A stretch of DNA of 64,000 nt from Plumapathes pennacea (Eukaryota; Cnidaria; Anthozoa; Antipatharia; Myriopathidae). Position 1 is the stretch's first letter, and every line of letters begins with the position of its first letter. The stretch lies in contig OZ038467.1 in NCBI GenBank assembly GCA_964036295.1, positions 22,014,170-22,078,169 on the forward strand, written 5' to 3'. The notes under the pieces are model-generated. The model made no database searches and was not told where the DNA came from. It saw only the letters and a program-made list of their open reading frames with translations. The position numbers and the translations under genes are program-made. Of this stretch, positions 35,324 through 47,766 are shown piece by piece.

Positions 35324-36485
35324 CTTCACCTGAACTATCTGCTGAGAAACTCAATAATGACTTGCAAGCCATTTCTGATTGGTCGGATCGCTGGTTAGTG
35401 ACCCTAAATGCCTCCAAAACAAAAACTATGACATTTCTTTCAAACGTATAAAACCCGTACATCCTTCTCTGTATCTTGCACTCCGTCCTATCGAAGAGGT
35501 TATTTCTCATGACCACCTTGGCGTTACTTTGTCATGTGATCTGTCTTGGCGTCCACACATTTTAAAAATACATCAAAAGGCCTCTAAAAGGTTAAACATG
35601 TTAAAAGGACTGAAGTTTAAGCTGAATAGATTTGCGTTGGAAGTTTTGTATAAAAGCATTGTCCGTTCTACCATGGAATATGCTGATGTTGTCTGGGGCG
35701 GTTGCTTGACTAGAGAGAGCGACTTGCTTGAAGGAGTACAATTTGAGGCTGCTAGGCTTGTCACTGGAGCAATGAAAGGGACTCATAGAGCGAATTTACT
35801 TGAAGATATGTCATGGCATACATTGGAAAATAGGCGATCTGTTCACAAAATAGTTATGATGTATAAAATTTTTAACAAGTTAGTTCCACCATACTTGCAG
35901 TCTATTTGTCCGAAACAAGTCAGTGAACGCACGTCATACTGTCTCCGCTCGAGTGACAATCTTAGTTTGCCGCAGTCTCGTACTGAAAGTTTTAAAAAGT
36001 CTTTCATTTATTCTACAATCCAATTATGGAACAACCTGTTAGAAAAAACACGTCAATGCTTATCACTAGCTTCTTTCAAAAAACAACTACTTAATGACAA
36101 CTTTCGTATATCACCGAGAAATTATTTATTCTATGTTGGTGACCGATATCCTTCAATTCTCCATACTAGACTAAGATTAGGTAATAGTGCTCTCAACGCT
36201 CACTTATTCTTAAGGGGTTGCATTCCTTCGCCTTTATGTATCTGCGGAAAATCAAACGAAACTGTTGAGCACTTTCTTTTGTTCTGTCCCCGATTTGCTG
36301 CTCTGCGTGATACGTTGTTTATCTTTGTTGCTCTGAATCTTGGCAGTAAATGGCTGCATTCAACTAAGGCTCAAAAGATTCATTGGTTTTTATATGGTTC
36401 TCCTCATATCGACTTTCAGACCAACGTAAACTTGTTCAAAGCAGTTCAATCTTATATCATGCAGTCTGCACGATTTACATCTTAG
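35324..36485 (+). pseudogene. LINE ORF2 fragment, copy 3 (frameshifted)
   Basis: One T is lost near 35434 (ACATTTCTTT against ACATTTTCTTT), a different lesion from that in copies 2 and 4. The rest of the frame is open to the stop at 36485, including the CX1CX8HX4C motif. It shares TESFKK with copy 4, where copies 1 and 2 have TERFKK, and has a private E in NNLLEKTRQ. Confidence 0.9.
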
Positions 36486-36668
36486 CATTTAATGGTAATT
36501 TGCTTTATTATTATTTTATTTATTTATTTATTTTTTGTCCGAAAACTCTGTTTCTGTTTTGTGTCTGACATAAAGTTGCATGTATTAAATTTACATAAGC
36601 TCCCTCGATGAGCTTTAGCTCCTGGAGCAAATGTAACGCTCAAATATTGTTCAAATAAAAAAAAAATA
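35324..36668 (+). mobile_element. 5'-truncated LINE, copy 3
   Basis: Same insertion as the others. This copy keeps the longest target duplication: ATAATTAAGTATT upstream (35311-35323) and downstream (36669-36681), 13 bp. The other copies match over 11 bp, having lost a few bases beside the A-tail. Confidence 0.92.
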
Positions 36669-36681
36669 ATAATTAAGTATT

Positions 36682-37920
36682 ATAGTTTAATTTTTAAACC
36701 GTGATATTGCTATAGAAGGCTGGATAACATAAAGGTCGTTTTTATGCAACCCTTTAAATACTTTCAGAAATCGTTTAATTTATTAACCGCGATATCGTTA
36801 TAGAAAGCTGATTAACATGAAGATTGTTTTGATGCATCCCTTCGAGTACTTATAGAAATCGTGGAACGCCCTAGAAGGGATGCACCAACACGACCTGATC
36901 AACTACGATTAGCATATGTAAGGTTGCCAAGCCTATAAGAATTCCGCCACAATGAGAGCTGTATATAGGCGATAGAGAGTCACATTATCTCTAATTAATA
37001 ATTGTAGTTTAATTTTTAACCGTGATATCGCTATAGAAAGCTGGATAACATCAAAGTCGTTTTGATGCAGAAATTGTGGTACGCACTACATTAGGTGCAC
37101 GAAAATGATCTCATCATATACAATTTGCAGAGCCAAGGTTTTGAACCTAGAAGAAGTCTGGCAGAATGAAAACTTTATATAAGCGATACGGATAGAAATT
37201 AGCGATCATTATGTAATGTAATTTAGTTTTTTAACGCGATATCGTTATAGAAAGCTGGTTAACATGAAGGTCGTTTTTATGCATCCCTTCGTCTACTTAC
37301 AGAAATCGTGGTATGCACTAGAAGGGATGCACCAAAACGACCTCATCATATACAATTTGCATATGTAAGGTTCTTGAACCTATAAGAAATCCGGCACAAG
37401 GACAACTTCGTATAAGCGACAGAGAGTCAAATTAGTGATAATTAAGTGTTGCAGTTTAATTTTTTAATCTTGATATCGCTATAGAAGGCTTGATAACATA
37501 AAGGTCGTTTTGATGCATCCCTTCGAGTACTTACAGAAATCGTGGAGCGCACCAGTTTAGATGCACCAAAATGACCTCATCATATACGATTTGCATAGCT
37601 AAAGTTCTTGAAACTATAAGAATTCCGCCACAATGACAGGTGTTTATAGGCGATAGAGAGTCAATTTATCTTTAAAATAAGTATTGTTGTTTAATTTTTT
37701 AACCGTGATATCGCTATGGATGGCTGGATAACATAATGGTCGTTTTGATGCATCCCTTCGGGTACTTACAGAAATCGTGGTATGCACTAGATTAGATGCG
37801 CCAAAACGACCTCATCATATACAATTTGCATAGGTAAGGTTCTTGAACCTATAAGAAATCCGGTACAAGGACAACTTTGTATTAGTGAAAGAGAGTCAAA
37901 TCAGTAATAATTAAGTATTG
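36682..37920 (+). repeat. ~232-bp satellite array, block S7
   Basis: About 5 monomers between LINE copy 3 and insert C. They align with 2439-3670 of unit 1. The last bases, TAAGTATTG, are the left half of the interrupted target word. Confidence 0.92.
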
Positions 37921-38205
37921 TCCCCGAGCGAAGCGAAGCGAAGTGAGGGTAATAATCACGGCGCTAATGCATTAATTATTATCGCCTGACTTGGGGACTC
38001 CAAGCCTGTCGCCATCTCGAAATTTAACGTTCGTCTGTCAGTCAGTCTGGCGTACGACTTTAGGCGCGGTTACCCCGCTAACCAATAACAAAGGCCGGAT
38101 CGATCACGTGTGCAGTAGTTTTACTCGGAATTGGAGAAATTAGATTTGAGCGAAGTAATTAGATTTGAACGAAGCAACAATATATCGTAGCCTGCGTTCA
38201 CGAAA

Positions 38206-39134
38206 ATGGAAAACTTAAAAACTGGAAAACTTGAAACACAACAGTCTCGCGAAGCTCGTCTTCAAATGAGAAGGGAACAGGCACGAGCAAGGCGAAATCA
38301 TGAAACGAGCGAACAACAGCGCATGAATGCCGATCGAAAGCGACATGAACAGAAGCGGTTAACGCAGACAACTCCGCAAAGATAACAGCGCTTGAAAGCA
38401 AATCGGGAACTTCAGGAGAAAAAACGGGCTGAAGAAAGACTCCGCAAAGACAACAGCGTATGAGTGCCGATCAAAAGCGTTATAAAGAGAAGCGGTTGAC
38501 ACAGACTACTCCGCAGAGAGAATCCAGTCGCCAGCGAGTACCTTCTCGACGTAGCAATGAATCGTCTGAACAGAGTACCCGCAGGCTTCAAGCTCAAAAT
38601 GAAGCCAACACTCGGCGCCGGCAACAGCGTGCTGCAGTTATCGAGGAACGTCGCAGCCAAAAACAACAATATTTGCATAACCGTGGGTGGGCAAATCCAG
38701 AAACTCCTCCATTCCACGAACAAGAGTGGGTACGGGAGGAACTCACTGCCTTTCACAGCTTTGAGGAAAATCTCCGACACTTACGCTGCACGGTATGTAA
38801 AGAAACATGGCCGATCACCAACCGTAGTATGTCCGAGCAGGACTACATCTACACCAAGTGCAAGCACGACAAAAAGACTTCGTGTCGATTGTTCTCGGCT
38901 GACAACGACATGAATCCTGGGACAGTGCCTGCAGAACTACAGGACCTTACCGAAGTAGAGGAAATGCTGATTGCCAGAGCTTTCCCCATCATGTGTGTTT
39001 ACCGTAAACACGGCGGCCAGCGTGGGTACAAAGGTCATGTCTCAATTTTCCACAGGATGTTCAGGGATTCCTCAGCACTCTTCCAGCCTATATGAGTGAT
39101 CTGCCCGTTCTTATCATCAGGAAGCAAGGAGCAG
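38206..39134 (+). pseudogene. Helitron-type DUF6570 protein N-terminal part (broken)
   Basis: The start reads MENLKTGKLETQQSRE at 38206. The first third is basic and repetitive: QRM(N/S)AD(R/Q)KR....[10 protein letters not shown] occurs twice, as is usual at the N-terminus of these proteins. TAA at 38383-38385 and a frameshift before 38460 break it. From 38460 the frame runs to 39095, with CTVCKETWP, then YTKCKHDKK (zinc-binding-like cysteines), then [29 protein letters not shown] and [10 protein letters not shown], words I recognise from cnidarian Helitron proteins. A second frameshift near 39040-39050 moves [30 protein letters not shown] into another frame. Nothing after this resembles the Helitron helicase. 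Confidence 0.78.
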
Positions 39135-39840
39135 GTAAGAATTGAAAGTTATTCTGTATGGCTTTTATGGTTGTGTTTACATTTTTGATCTCTGTGTATT
39201 GATGGCCAAATTTGCACAATGATGCATTAATTGCAATACGGCCATTCTTTGTCACTGTTTATTTTCAACGAAGAACAGCTGAACAAAGGATGCATGGTGA
39301 AATTTTGTTTTATCTGAATTCCTGTTTAATCAGACCAATGAATATGTTTTCTATTATTTGCTGCATTTTCATACACAAGGATCGAAGAGAACACAATACT
39401 GTATACATGTGTTTGTACTTTGATTTACCATTGGAAAAGCTGTAGTTTGTTTTTTAGAATATTTGCCAATTTTTACTACACAATATCAGTGCCTAATAAA
39501 TTTACAGTGATTTATGATCTATGCAGTGAAGTTTCTTTAGCTGTCCATATGATGATGTGCATTTGTTTTTATGCCATGTACACTTGATATTACGCTCGGG
39601 GATAACCAAAAACATTTATAGCAGTGTTTTGAGGAAAGAATTGGCCTCTATTACCAGGACAACAAGTATTTATTTACAGTGTGCCAGTTCCTTTGCAGCA
39701 TCCTCCATCCAGCATCCAAGATTTATGTCAATTGTGGATGAATAGTACAGGTTAGCTATGAAAGTGCATTGTATTGTGTACATCATGTGAATTATCTTAT
39801 TAATCCACTTAAAACTTGGTGCCTTTTCTGATTTTTGTAG
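39135..39840 (+). other. AT-rich stretch, possible intron, of insert C
   Basis: No coding signal. It starts GTAAGA directly after the coding remnant and ends TTTTTGTAG at 39840, so it has the ends of an intron. GCTCGGGGATAA at 39594-39605 resembles the inverted 5' end of the same Helitron-like family, but the match is only about a dozen bases. Confidence 0.4.
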
Positions 39841-40233
39841 GAGCAAAGAAAGAGGTTCCTTGGCTAAACTTACACTTCGGTCCAAGTAGAAGTTCAATTT
39901 CTATGTTGTTTATAGGTAAGTACTGTATAATAAATTTGCAACAATATGTATCAAAGACAAAAACCTGAACATGTGTTTTCATCTCCAAAGATCATGCTAA
40001 AGGAAATGTTAAAGTGAAGGAATCATGCTGAGAAGCCAACTCCTGTGCTGTTAAGGGATCCTCATATACCAAGTCACAGACATCATGAAAGTGTAAGATT
40101 GTCAGGAGCCAAAAATGAACTCAATGCTGACGTGTACAACCCGATTGTCTGGTCCAACAAGAATGCCAAAGGAAAATGTTCTCAAAAACATTGGCCTGTA
40201 TATTCTGTTGAGTACGCCACAAAAAAAATGTCG
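39841..40233 (+). pseudogene. Candidate exon remnants, possibly captured host gene fragment
   Basis: The 75-nt stretch 39841-39915 lies between an AG acceptor (39839-39840) and GTAAGT (39916). It would continue the upstream phase as AKKEVPWLNLHFGPSRSS and on. A third stretch after TCTCCAAAG (39990) reads DHAKGNVKVKE. After one frame change near 40025 it continues PTPVLLRDPHIPSHRHHESV and NADVYNPIVWSNKNAKGK, up to about 40233 (TCGGTATATC). I do not recognise the protein. This is read from splice-like signals and open phases only, so it may be chance. Helitrons are known to carry host exons with introns, which makes it worth testing. Confidence 0.32.
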
Positions 40234-40487
40234 GTATATCTCTATGTTTTCTTAAAATTTGGAATGGTACTGTACTGTGCTCAAGTGGATGACATGCTCA
40301 GAGCCAAGTATTTTCTATGTGTACTTTTTTGACACAAGGTTTTGTTATTTACTTATTTGTTAGAGGTTGTTTGCTTTTTATGAAGGAAAACTTCAGTACA
40401 GTTATGTAATATAAGTGGCAATAACATGTGAGTATATAAGGCCAGCACCAAGGTAGACAGTAATCAATTTTGTAACAACAAGTTTAA

Positions 40488-40698
40488 ACCCTTTCACACC
40501 TAAGAGTGATCAAATTCAATTTTCTCCTTCAGTTGAAAGTGTACTGTATTGTACAGTATAGAGAATATATAGCTTTTTGTACCCTTTTGGTTAAGTGAAT
40601 GCTGGCTAAACTGTCACTTCTCACTACATAATTTATTTTATATAATGTATTTTGAAAAAGCTGAGAGATTCTGCATTTAGGCTTGGGAGTGAAAGGGT
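40488..40698. mobile_element. Probable 211-bp MITE nested in insert C
   Basis: Left end ACCCTTTCACACCTAAG and right end CTTGGGAGTGAAAGGGT are inverted copies (15 of 17 bases). It lies within the AT-rich 3' part of insert C. No coding potential is seen, and no clear target duplication could be fixed. Confidence 0.5.
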
Positions 40699-41047
40699 CA
40701 TTTACCTGTATTAAGTTCATGATAGTTATTATTCCCTTATCCTCCAAGGGATTGTGCTCCTGCATGCTTTTGGTTGGAGAGTACGTTCCTACTTTTTCCT
40801 ACAAGGTTTTGGGTTTTCGTACCAGGCAGGAGCACTTGATGAAGCTTAAGTGTTCAGCACTTGGTATAGTACAAGTAGTAAAACGTTATTTTAATACGCT
40901 TGCCCCATCAACTACAACAAGCTGGTTACATCAAAGGTCGTATAAAATAGACACATTACTTCTATGTTTATTTTTTTGTGTCGAAACTTCTGATATATGC
41001 CAGTGCAGGACGGAGTGAGGGGGTATCTGCGATTATCGTATTTCTAG
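40699..41047. other. 3' terminal part of insert C
   Basis: A 111-codon open frame from 40683 begins inside the MITE and has no recognised motif, so it is not called. The terminal 30 bases (GAGGGGGTATCTGCGATTATC, then GTATTTCTAG) are the conserved 3' end of the Helitron-like family. Only weak dyads are seen, and the canonical GC-rich terminal hairpin is not evident. Confidence 0.5.
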
Positions 41048-44000
41048 TAGTTTAATTTTTCAATCGTGATATCGCTATAGAAGGCTTGATAACATACAGA
41101 TTGTTTTGATGCATCCCTTCGAGTACTTACAGAAAGCGTGGTGCGCACCAGTTTAGATGCATCAAAACGACCTGATCAGATACGATTTGCATAGCTAAGG
41201 TTCTTGAACCTAGAAGACTTCCGCCACAATGACAGCTGTATATAGTCAATAGAGAGTTAAATTATCTTTAAATTAAGTATTGTTGCTTAATTTTTTACCC
41301 GTGATATTGCTTTAGAAAGCTGGATAACATGAAGGTCACTTTGATGCATCCCTTCAAGTACTTACAGAAATCTTGGTACGTAATTAAAGGATGCACCAGA
41401 AGGACCTGTTGAGATACGATTTGTATAGCTAAGGTTCTTGAACCTATAAGACTTCCACCACAATGACTGCTATATATAGGTGATAGAGAGTCAAATTATC
41501 TGTAATTAGGTATTGTAGTTTAATTTTTTAACCGTGATATCCGCATAGAAGGCTGGATAACATGAAGATCGTTTTGATGCATCCCTTCGAGTACTTTCAG
41601 AAATCGTGGAACGCATTAAAAGGGATGCACCAAAACGACCTTATCATATACGATTTGCATAGCAAACGTTCTTGAACCCATAACACTTGCATAACAATGA
41701 CAGATGTATATAGGCGATAGAGAGTCAAATTATCTTTAATTAAGTACTGTAGTTTAATTGTTTAACCGTGATATCGCTAAGAAGGCTTCATAACATCAAC
41801 GTCGTTTTGATACATCCCTTCGAGTACTTACAGAAATCATGATTCGCTCTAGAAGGGATGCACAAAAACGACCTGATCACATACTAATTGCATAGTTAAG
41901 GTTGTTGAACTTATAACACTTCCTCCACAATGACAGCTGCATATAGTCGATAGAGAGTCAAATGAGCTTTAACTAAGTATTGTTGTTTAATTTTTTGATC
42001 CGTGATATTGCTATAGAAATCTGGATAATATCAAGGTCGTTTTGATGCATCCCTTTGAGTACTTACAGAAATCGTGGTACGCACTACAGTAGATGCACCA
42101 ACCTCATCATATACAATTTGCATAGATAAGGCTTGGAACCTAGAAGAAGTCCGGCAGAATGACAATTTTATATAAGCGATACAGAGAGAAATTAGCTATA
42201 ATTAAGTATTATAGTTTAATTTTATACCGTGATATTGCTATAGAAGGCTGGATAACATAAAGGGCGTTTTTATGCAACCCTTTCAATACTTTCAGAAATC
42301 GTTTAATTTATTAACCGCGATATCGTTATAGAAAGCTGGTTAACATGAAGATTGTTTTGATACATCCCTTCGAGTACTTATAGAAATCGTGGAACGCCCT
42401 AGAAGGGATGCACCAACACGACCTGATCAGCTACGATTAGCATATGTAAGGTTGTCGAACCTATAAGAATTCCGCCACAATGAGAGCTGTATATAGGCGA
42501 TAGAGAGTCAAATTATCTGTAATTAGGTATTGTAGTTTAATTTTTTAACCGTGATATCCGCATAGAAGGCTGGATAACATGAAGATCGTTTTGATGCATC
42601 CCTTCGAGTAATTACAAAAATCGTGGTACGCACCAGAAGGGATGCCTATAAAACTTCCGCCACAATGACTGCTGTTTATAGGAGATAGAGAGTCAAATTA
42701 TTATTAATTAAGTATTGTACTTTAAATTTGTAACCATGATGTGCATCCCTTTGAGTACTTACAGAAATCGTAGTACGCTCTAAAATGCACCAAAACGACC
42801 TCATCATATATGATTTGCATAGCTAAGGTTCTTGAAACTATAAGACTTCCGCCACAATGACAGGTGTACATAGGCGATAGAGATTCAAATTATCTTTAAT
42901 TAAGTATTGTAGTTTAATTTTTTAAACTTGATATAGCTATGGATGGCTGGATAACATCAACGTCGTTTTGATGCATCCCTTCGAGTACTTATAGAAATCG
43001 TGGAACGCCCTAGAAGGGATGCACCAACACGACCTCATCAGCTACGATTAGCATCTGTAAAGTTGTCGAACCTATAGGAATTCCGCCAAAATGAGAGCTG
43101 TATATAGGCGATAGAGAGTCACATTATCTTTAATTAATAATTGTAGTTTAACTTTTAACCGTGATATCGCTATAGAAAGCTGGATAACATCAAAGTCGTT
43201 TTGATGCATCCCTTCGAGTAATTACAAAAGTCGTGATACGCACCAGAAGGGACGCACCAAAACGACCTCAGCATATACGATTTGCATATCTAAGGTTGTT
43301 GAACCTATAAAACTTCCGCCACAATGACTGCTGTTTATAGGAGATAGAGAGCCAAATTATTATTAATTAAGTAGTGTACTTTAAATTTTTAACCGTGATA
43401 TCCCTATAGAAGGCTGGATAACATAAAAGTCGTTTTGATGTATCCCTTCGAGTACTTACAGAAATCGTGATGCGCACCAGTTTAGATGCACCAAAACGAC
43501 CTCATCATATACAATTTGCTTAGCTAAAGTTCTTGATCCTAGAAGAAGTCCGGCAGAGTAACAAGTTTATATAAGCGATGCAGAGAGAAATTAGCTATAA
43601 TTAAGTATAATAGATTAATTTTTAACAATAATATTGCTATGGATGGCTGGCTAACATAAAGTTAGTTTTCATGCATCCGTTCGAGTACTTACAAAAATCT
43701 TGGTACGCACTAAAAAGACCTCATCATATACGATTTCCATTGTTGAGGTTGTTGAACAACTTCCGCAGAATGACAACTGTATATAAGCGATACAGAGTCA
43801 GATTACCGATAATTATTTATTGTAGTTTATTTTTTTAACCATGATATCACTATAGAAGGCTGGCTAACATAAGGTCGTTTTGATGTATCCCTTCGAGTAC
43901 TAACAGAAATCGTGGTACGAACTAGAAGGGATGCACCAAAACGACTTCATCATATACGATTTGCATAGGTAAGGTTCTTGAACCTGTAAGAAATCCGGAA

Positions 44001-45169
44001 CAAGGACAACTTCTTATGAACGAAAGAGAGTCAAATTAGTGATAATTAAGTATTGTACTTTAATGTTTTAACCGTGATATCGCTATGGACGGCTGGATAA
44101 CATAAAGGTTGTTTTGATGCATCCCTTCGAGTACTTACAGAAATCGTGGTATGCACTAGATTAGATGCACCAAAACGACCTCATCATATACGATTTGCAT
44201 AGGTAAGGTTCTTGAACCTATAAGAAATCCGGTACAAGGACAACTTTGTATAAGCAAATGAGAGTCAAATCTGTGATAATTAAGTATCGTAGTTTAATAT
44301 TTTAATCGTGATATCGCTATAGAAGGCTTGATAACATAAAGGTCGTTTTGATACATCCATTCGAGTACTTACAGAAATCGTGGAGCGCACCAGTTTAGAT
44401 ACACCAAAACGACCTCATCTTATACGATTTGCATAGGTGAGGTTCTTGAAGCTATAAGAATTCCGCCACAAGGACAGGTGTTTATAGGCGATAGAGAGTC
44501 AAATTATCTTTAATTAAGTATTTTAGTTTAATTTTTTAACCGTGATATCGCTATGGATGGCTGAATAACATACAGGTCGTTTTGATGCATCCCTTCGAGT
44601 ACTTACAGAAATCGTGGTATGCACTAAAAGGGACGCACCAAAACGACCTCATCATATACGATTTGCATAGCTAAGGTTCTTGAACCTAGAAGACTTCCGC
44701 CGCAATGACAGCTGTATATAGGCGATAGAGAGTCACATTATCTTTAAAATTAAGTATTGTTGTTTAATTTTTTACCCGTGATATCGCTATAGAAAGCTGC
44801 ATAACATCAACGTCGTTTTGATGCATCCCTTCGAGTAGTTACGGAAATCGTGGTACGCACTAAAAGGGGCGCACGAAAAGGATCTCATCATATACGATTT
44901 GCATAGCTCTGGTAGTTGAACCTATAAGAAGTCCGGCAGAATGACAACTGTATATAATCGACACAAGATCATATTAGCGATCATTATGTAATGTAATTTA
45001 ATTTTTTAACCGCGATATCGTTATAGAAAGCTGGTTAACATGCAGGTCGTTTTGATGCATCCCTTCTAGTACTTACAGAAATCGTGGTACGCACTAGAAG
45101 GGATGCACCAAAATGACCTCATCATATACAGTTTCCATAGGTAAGGTTCTTGAACCTATAAGAAATCCG
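41048..45169 (+). repeat. ~232-bp satellite array, block S8
   Basis: About 18 monomers, aligned with unit 4 from about 56040 to 60168. Around 42505-42595 a tract reads TCTGTAATTAGGTATTG ... GATATCCGCATAGAAGG ... GAAGATCG. It belongs to the monomer near 41495-41580 and replaces the version seen in unit 4 (57508-57600), a local conversion or exchange. Confidence 0.92.
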
Positions 45170-45339
45170 CTCTAAATTTGCGCAACGGCGTTGCAAGTTT
45201 TTGAATCGCTTTCAAAAACTTGCAACGCGTTGCAGCACTGCAAACATCGCGAAAAATCGTTCGCAATGGGGTGTTACACCTGAAAGATTTTTAGCAGAAC
45301 ATCGTATTGTTGCAAATCGACCAGTGTAACACCAGCTTA

Positions 45340-45492
45340 AGGCTGTTTCACACGGTAAAGCAAGCCAGCGCAAGCGCAAGCGCAAGAGAATGAAAACTTT
45401 TCCATTCTCTTGTGTTTGCGTTTGGGCTTGCTTCACAAATTTTACCGTGTGAACCGGTCGCTTGCGCTTGCTTTACTCGTGTGAACCAGCCT
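45340..45492. mobile_element. Fold-back MITE with TTA target duplication, copy 3
   Basis: The TIRs are better matched here than in copy 1: AGGCTGTTTCACACGG at the left faces GTGTGAACCAGCCT at the right. TTA flanks both ends. This is the best copy for defining the termini. Confidence 0.8.
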
Positions 45493-45515
45493 TTACACGT
45501 TGCCGTCTTCTTCTC

Positions 45516-45812
45516 CAGGGCCCGGTTTTTCAAAGCACGATTAGGCTAATCCTGGATTAGGTGGGCCCAGGGCCCGGTTTTTTGAAAGTCGATTAAGTTA
45601 ATCTAGGATTAACGAAATTATTTCTCTCGACCTCTCTCCCAATAAACAGCAAGGTTTTGTTTTGTTTTGGATTAGAAAGCTTGTTCCAGCTTAAAACGTT
45701 ATCAAGAAAGTCGTTGGGAACAAAACTTTTACATTTTCTGGCTAAAAAATGATAAGAAAGTTTAAACCTAATCCAGGATTAGCCTAATCGTGCTTTGAAA
45801 AACCGAGCCCTG
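45516..45812. mobile_element. 297-bp TIR element, copy 3
   Basis: As in copy 1, with 46-bp inverted ends and the diverged second left end. Confidence 0.77.
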
Positions 45813-46164
45813 TATTGCATCTAAAGTCCTATCTTCTGTCTCAGGCAAGTTGCCGTACACTGTGCAAGCCTGTCTGTCAGTGCAGGGCGGTCGATTCAAT
45901 CTTACTGAGGAATATTGGCTTGGAGGAGACAGCGAACGAAATCCAAAAGCGAGGTAACTACTAAAGACCATGTTGTATGAGGCAATTCTTCTTGCAACTT
46001 GGAACGCAACGTCCTTGCGAGACAAGTTGCAGAAAAATTTACTGTCTTCTACCCTTCGCAACGTTGCGTGGTCTTGTTGCCGTGTGACATGTATTTTGCA
46101 ACTAGTCTCGCAATGCTGCCGTCAGCGTTGCGAGAAAAATGCGGGAAAATTGCTTCTCTGTTTA

Positions 46165-47347
46165 CTAGAAATACGATGATCGCAGATACCCTCGCTCTGG
46201 CGACTATTACTTTGGTACTGCTCAACAAGAGCAGCCTTTGTTTTACTGAATTTTTGACGGAATTATTTCTTCGAAGTCAAGTGCTGCACGCAAAGAAAGG
46301 AGAAAAATATGGTGTGTGTTGTACTTTTGCGTTGAAAGAAGAATTAATCCATTACGTGACGCCGTACGTATTTGTAGCTGTTTCTCACGGTTGACATACC
46401 TAACTAATTCATGCAGTCTGCAGGGCACATTCTCAAACATTTAGTACTTGAATTGTGAAGTTGGTTGGCCGCAGTAGTACAGGGGAAAAAGGAACACCAA
46501 TTTTCCAGTTTTGAATTCATAGGCAGTACAATTAAATAGGCTTTCTGTGCGATTTTTTACTCTGGAATGCATTCACTGGACTCTGAGGCATGCATAGTTA
46601 ATGAATCGAGTTGTTTTTATGTGAACTCGCTCAAAACAGCATGATTTCTCCCAGAATCAAATCCAAATTTGAACGGTTCACACCGACTGCTCTGAGCAAA
46701 TACGCTAGCCGAAACTAGCGACAGAACCCGGTATTAAAACAAGACTTCGAGTGAAAATGATCAGGAAGCAGATTTAAATATTTTCTTGAAGTGACCGGGT
46801 CACAAGATACAGGGCAGAATATAGACGGCGTACTTGCAACTTTGCCCGCTTTTTCTCATGAAGTTACCAATTCCCTTTCAAGCGGTGTTCTGTTCATGTC
46901 GTTCTCGATTTGAACATTCATGCGCTGTTCTCTTTGCGGAATCGTTTCATTGGCACGATTTTTGTTCACGACGCTGTCGCCCACATGAATGTTGTCTTTC
47001 TTTGAGTCGGAATTGACTGTTCGATCGTTCCCACGATTGCCCGTGCTCCCTTCTCTTTTGAAGAAGAGATTCGCGAGACTGTTGTGTTTCCAATTTTCCA
47101 GTTTTCAAATTCATTTTTCGTGAATGCAGAACAATACTGTTGCTTCGTTCAAATTGCTTTTCTTTCTGTCGGTCACGCGTGACCGATCCTTTGTGAGGTG
47201 CCCTCACTGCATTCTGGGCCTAGTCGTACGCCTGACTGACTGACAGACGAACATTAAATTTCGAGATGGCGACCTGCTTCGAGTCTCCAAATAGGGCGAT
47301 ACTACTGCATTAGCGTCGTTATTATTACCCTCGCTTACGCTCGGGTA
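46165..47347 (-). mobile_element. Non-autonomous Helitron-like element, copy 3
   Basis: Same ends and A/T junctions on the minus strand as copy 1. The degenerate NLKTGKLETQQSRE start is conserved. Confidence 0.67.
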
Positions 47348-47766
47348 TCAGAACTTGCTGCCTTCAAAAATCACACACACTTTTTATCTTCACATGTGAA
47401 GATATCGCGCGTGATAAAAATGTTTTCAACTGGAGAAATCTGGTATTTCATCGATATTGACATATAAATAGAGGCAATGGCCGAATCACGGACAGATTAT
47501 TCGTTGCTGAATCGCAAATCATACGTGATTAGTTATTATTCCTGTTCGCTTCATTCACTCGTAAGATATTGAGATGAAAACTCGAGGATAAATTTTATGT
47601 CACAGAAAACTTGCCATAGAAAACTTGCTCGTGTGCATGGGACTCAAGGTATCACCCCATCCCCCGTTCCCAAATGACCACTTTCTAGCAGATTGTTTAT
47701 TTAAGTGGCTTTAATTGACTAAACACATGCATATTATACATGAAACTGTTTGTTATTAACTCATCT

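Larger units (their letters stand above)
37921..41047 (+). mobile_element. Insert C: 3.1-kb Helitron-like element with coding remnant, only in unit 3
   Basis: The insertion splits TAAGTATTG|TAGTTTAATT, which is whole in the other units, and there is no target duplication. It begins TCCCCGAGCG and ends TTTCTAG, matching Helitron rules (5' TC, 3' CTRR, T after the end). The base before it is G where A is usual. The last ~30 bases and the first few hundred match the shorter element in block B, so both belong to one family. It encodes a broken DUF6570-type protein. The Rep and helicase domains of a full Helitron are absent, so it is non-autonomous by deletion. Confidence 0.75.

Noticed and set aside
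40683-41018. 111-codon plus-strand frame near the 3' end of insert C
   Set aside because: It starts within a MITE end, shows no motif, and the composition is like the surrounding AT-rich sequence.
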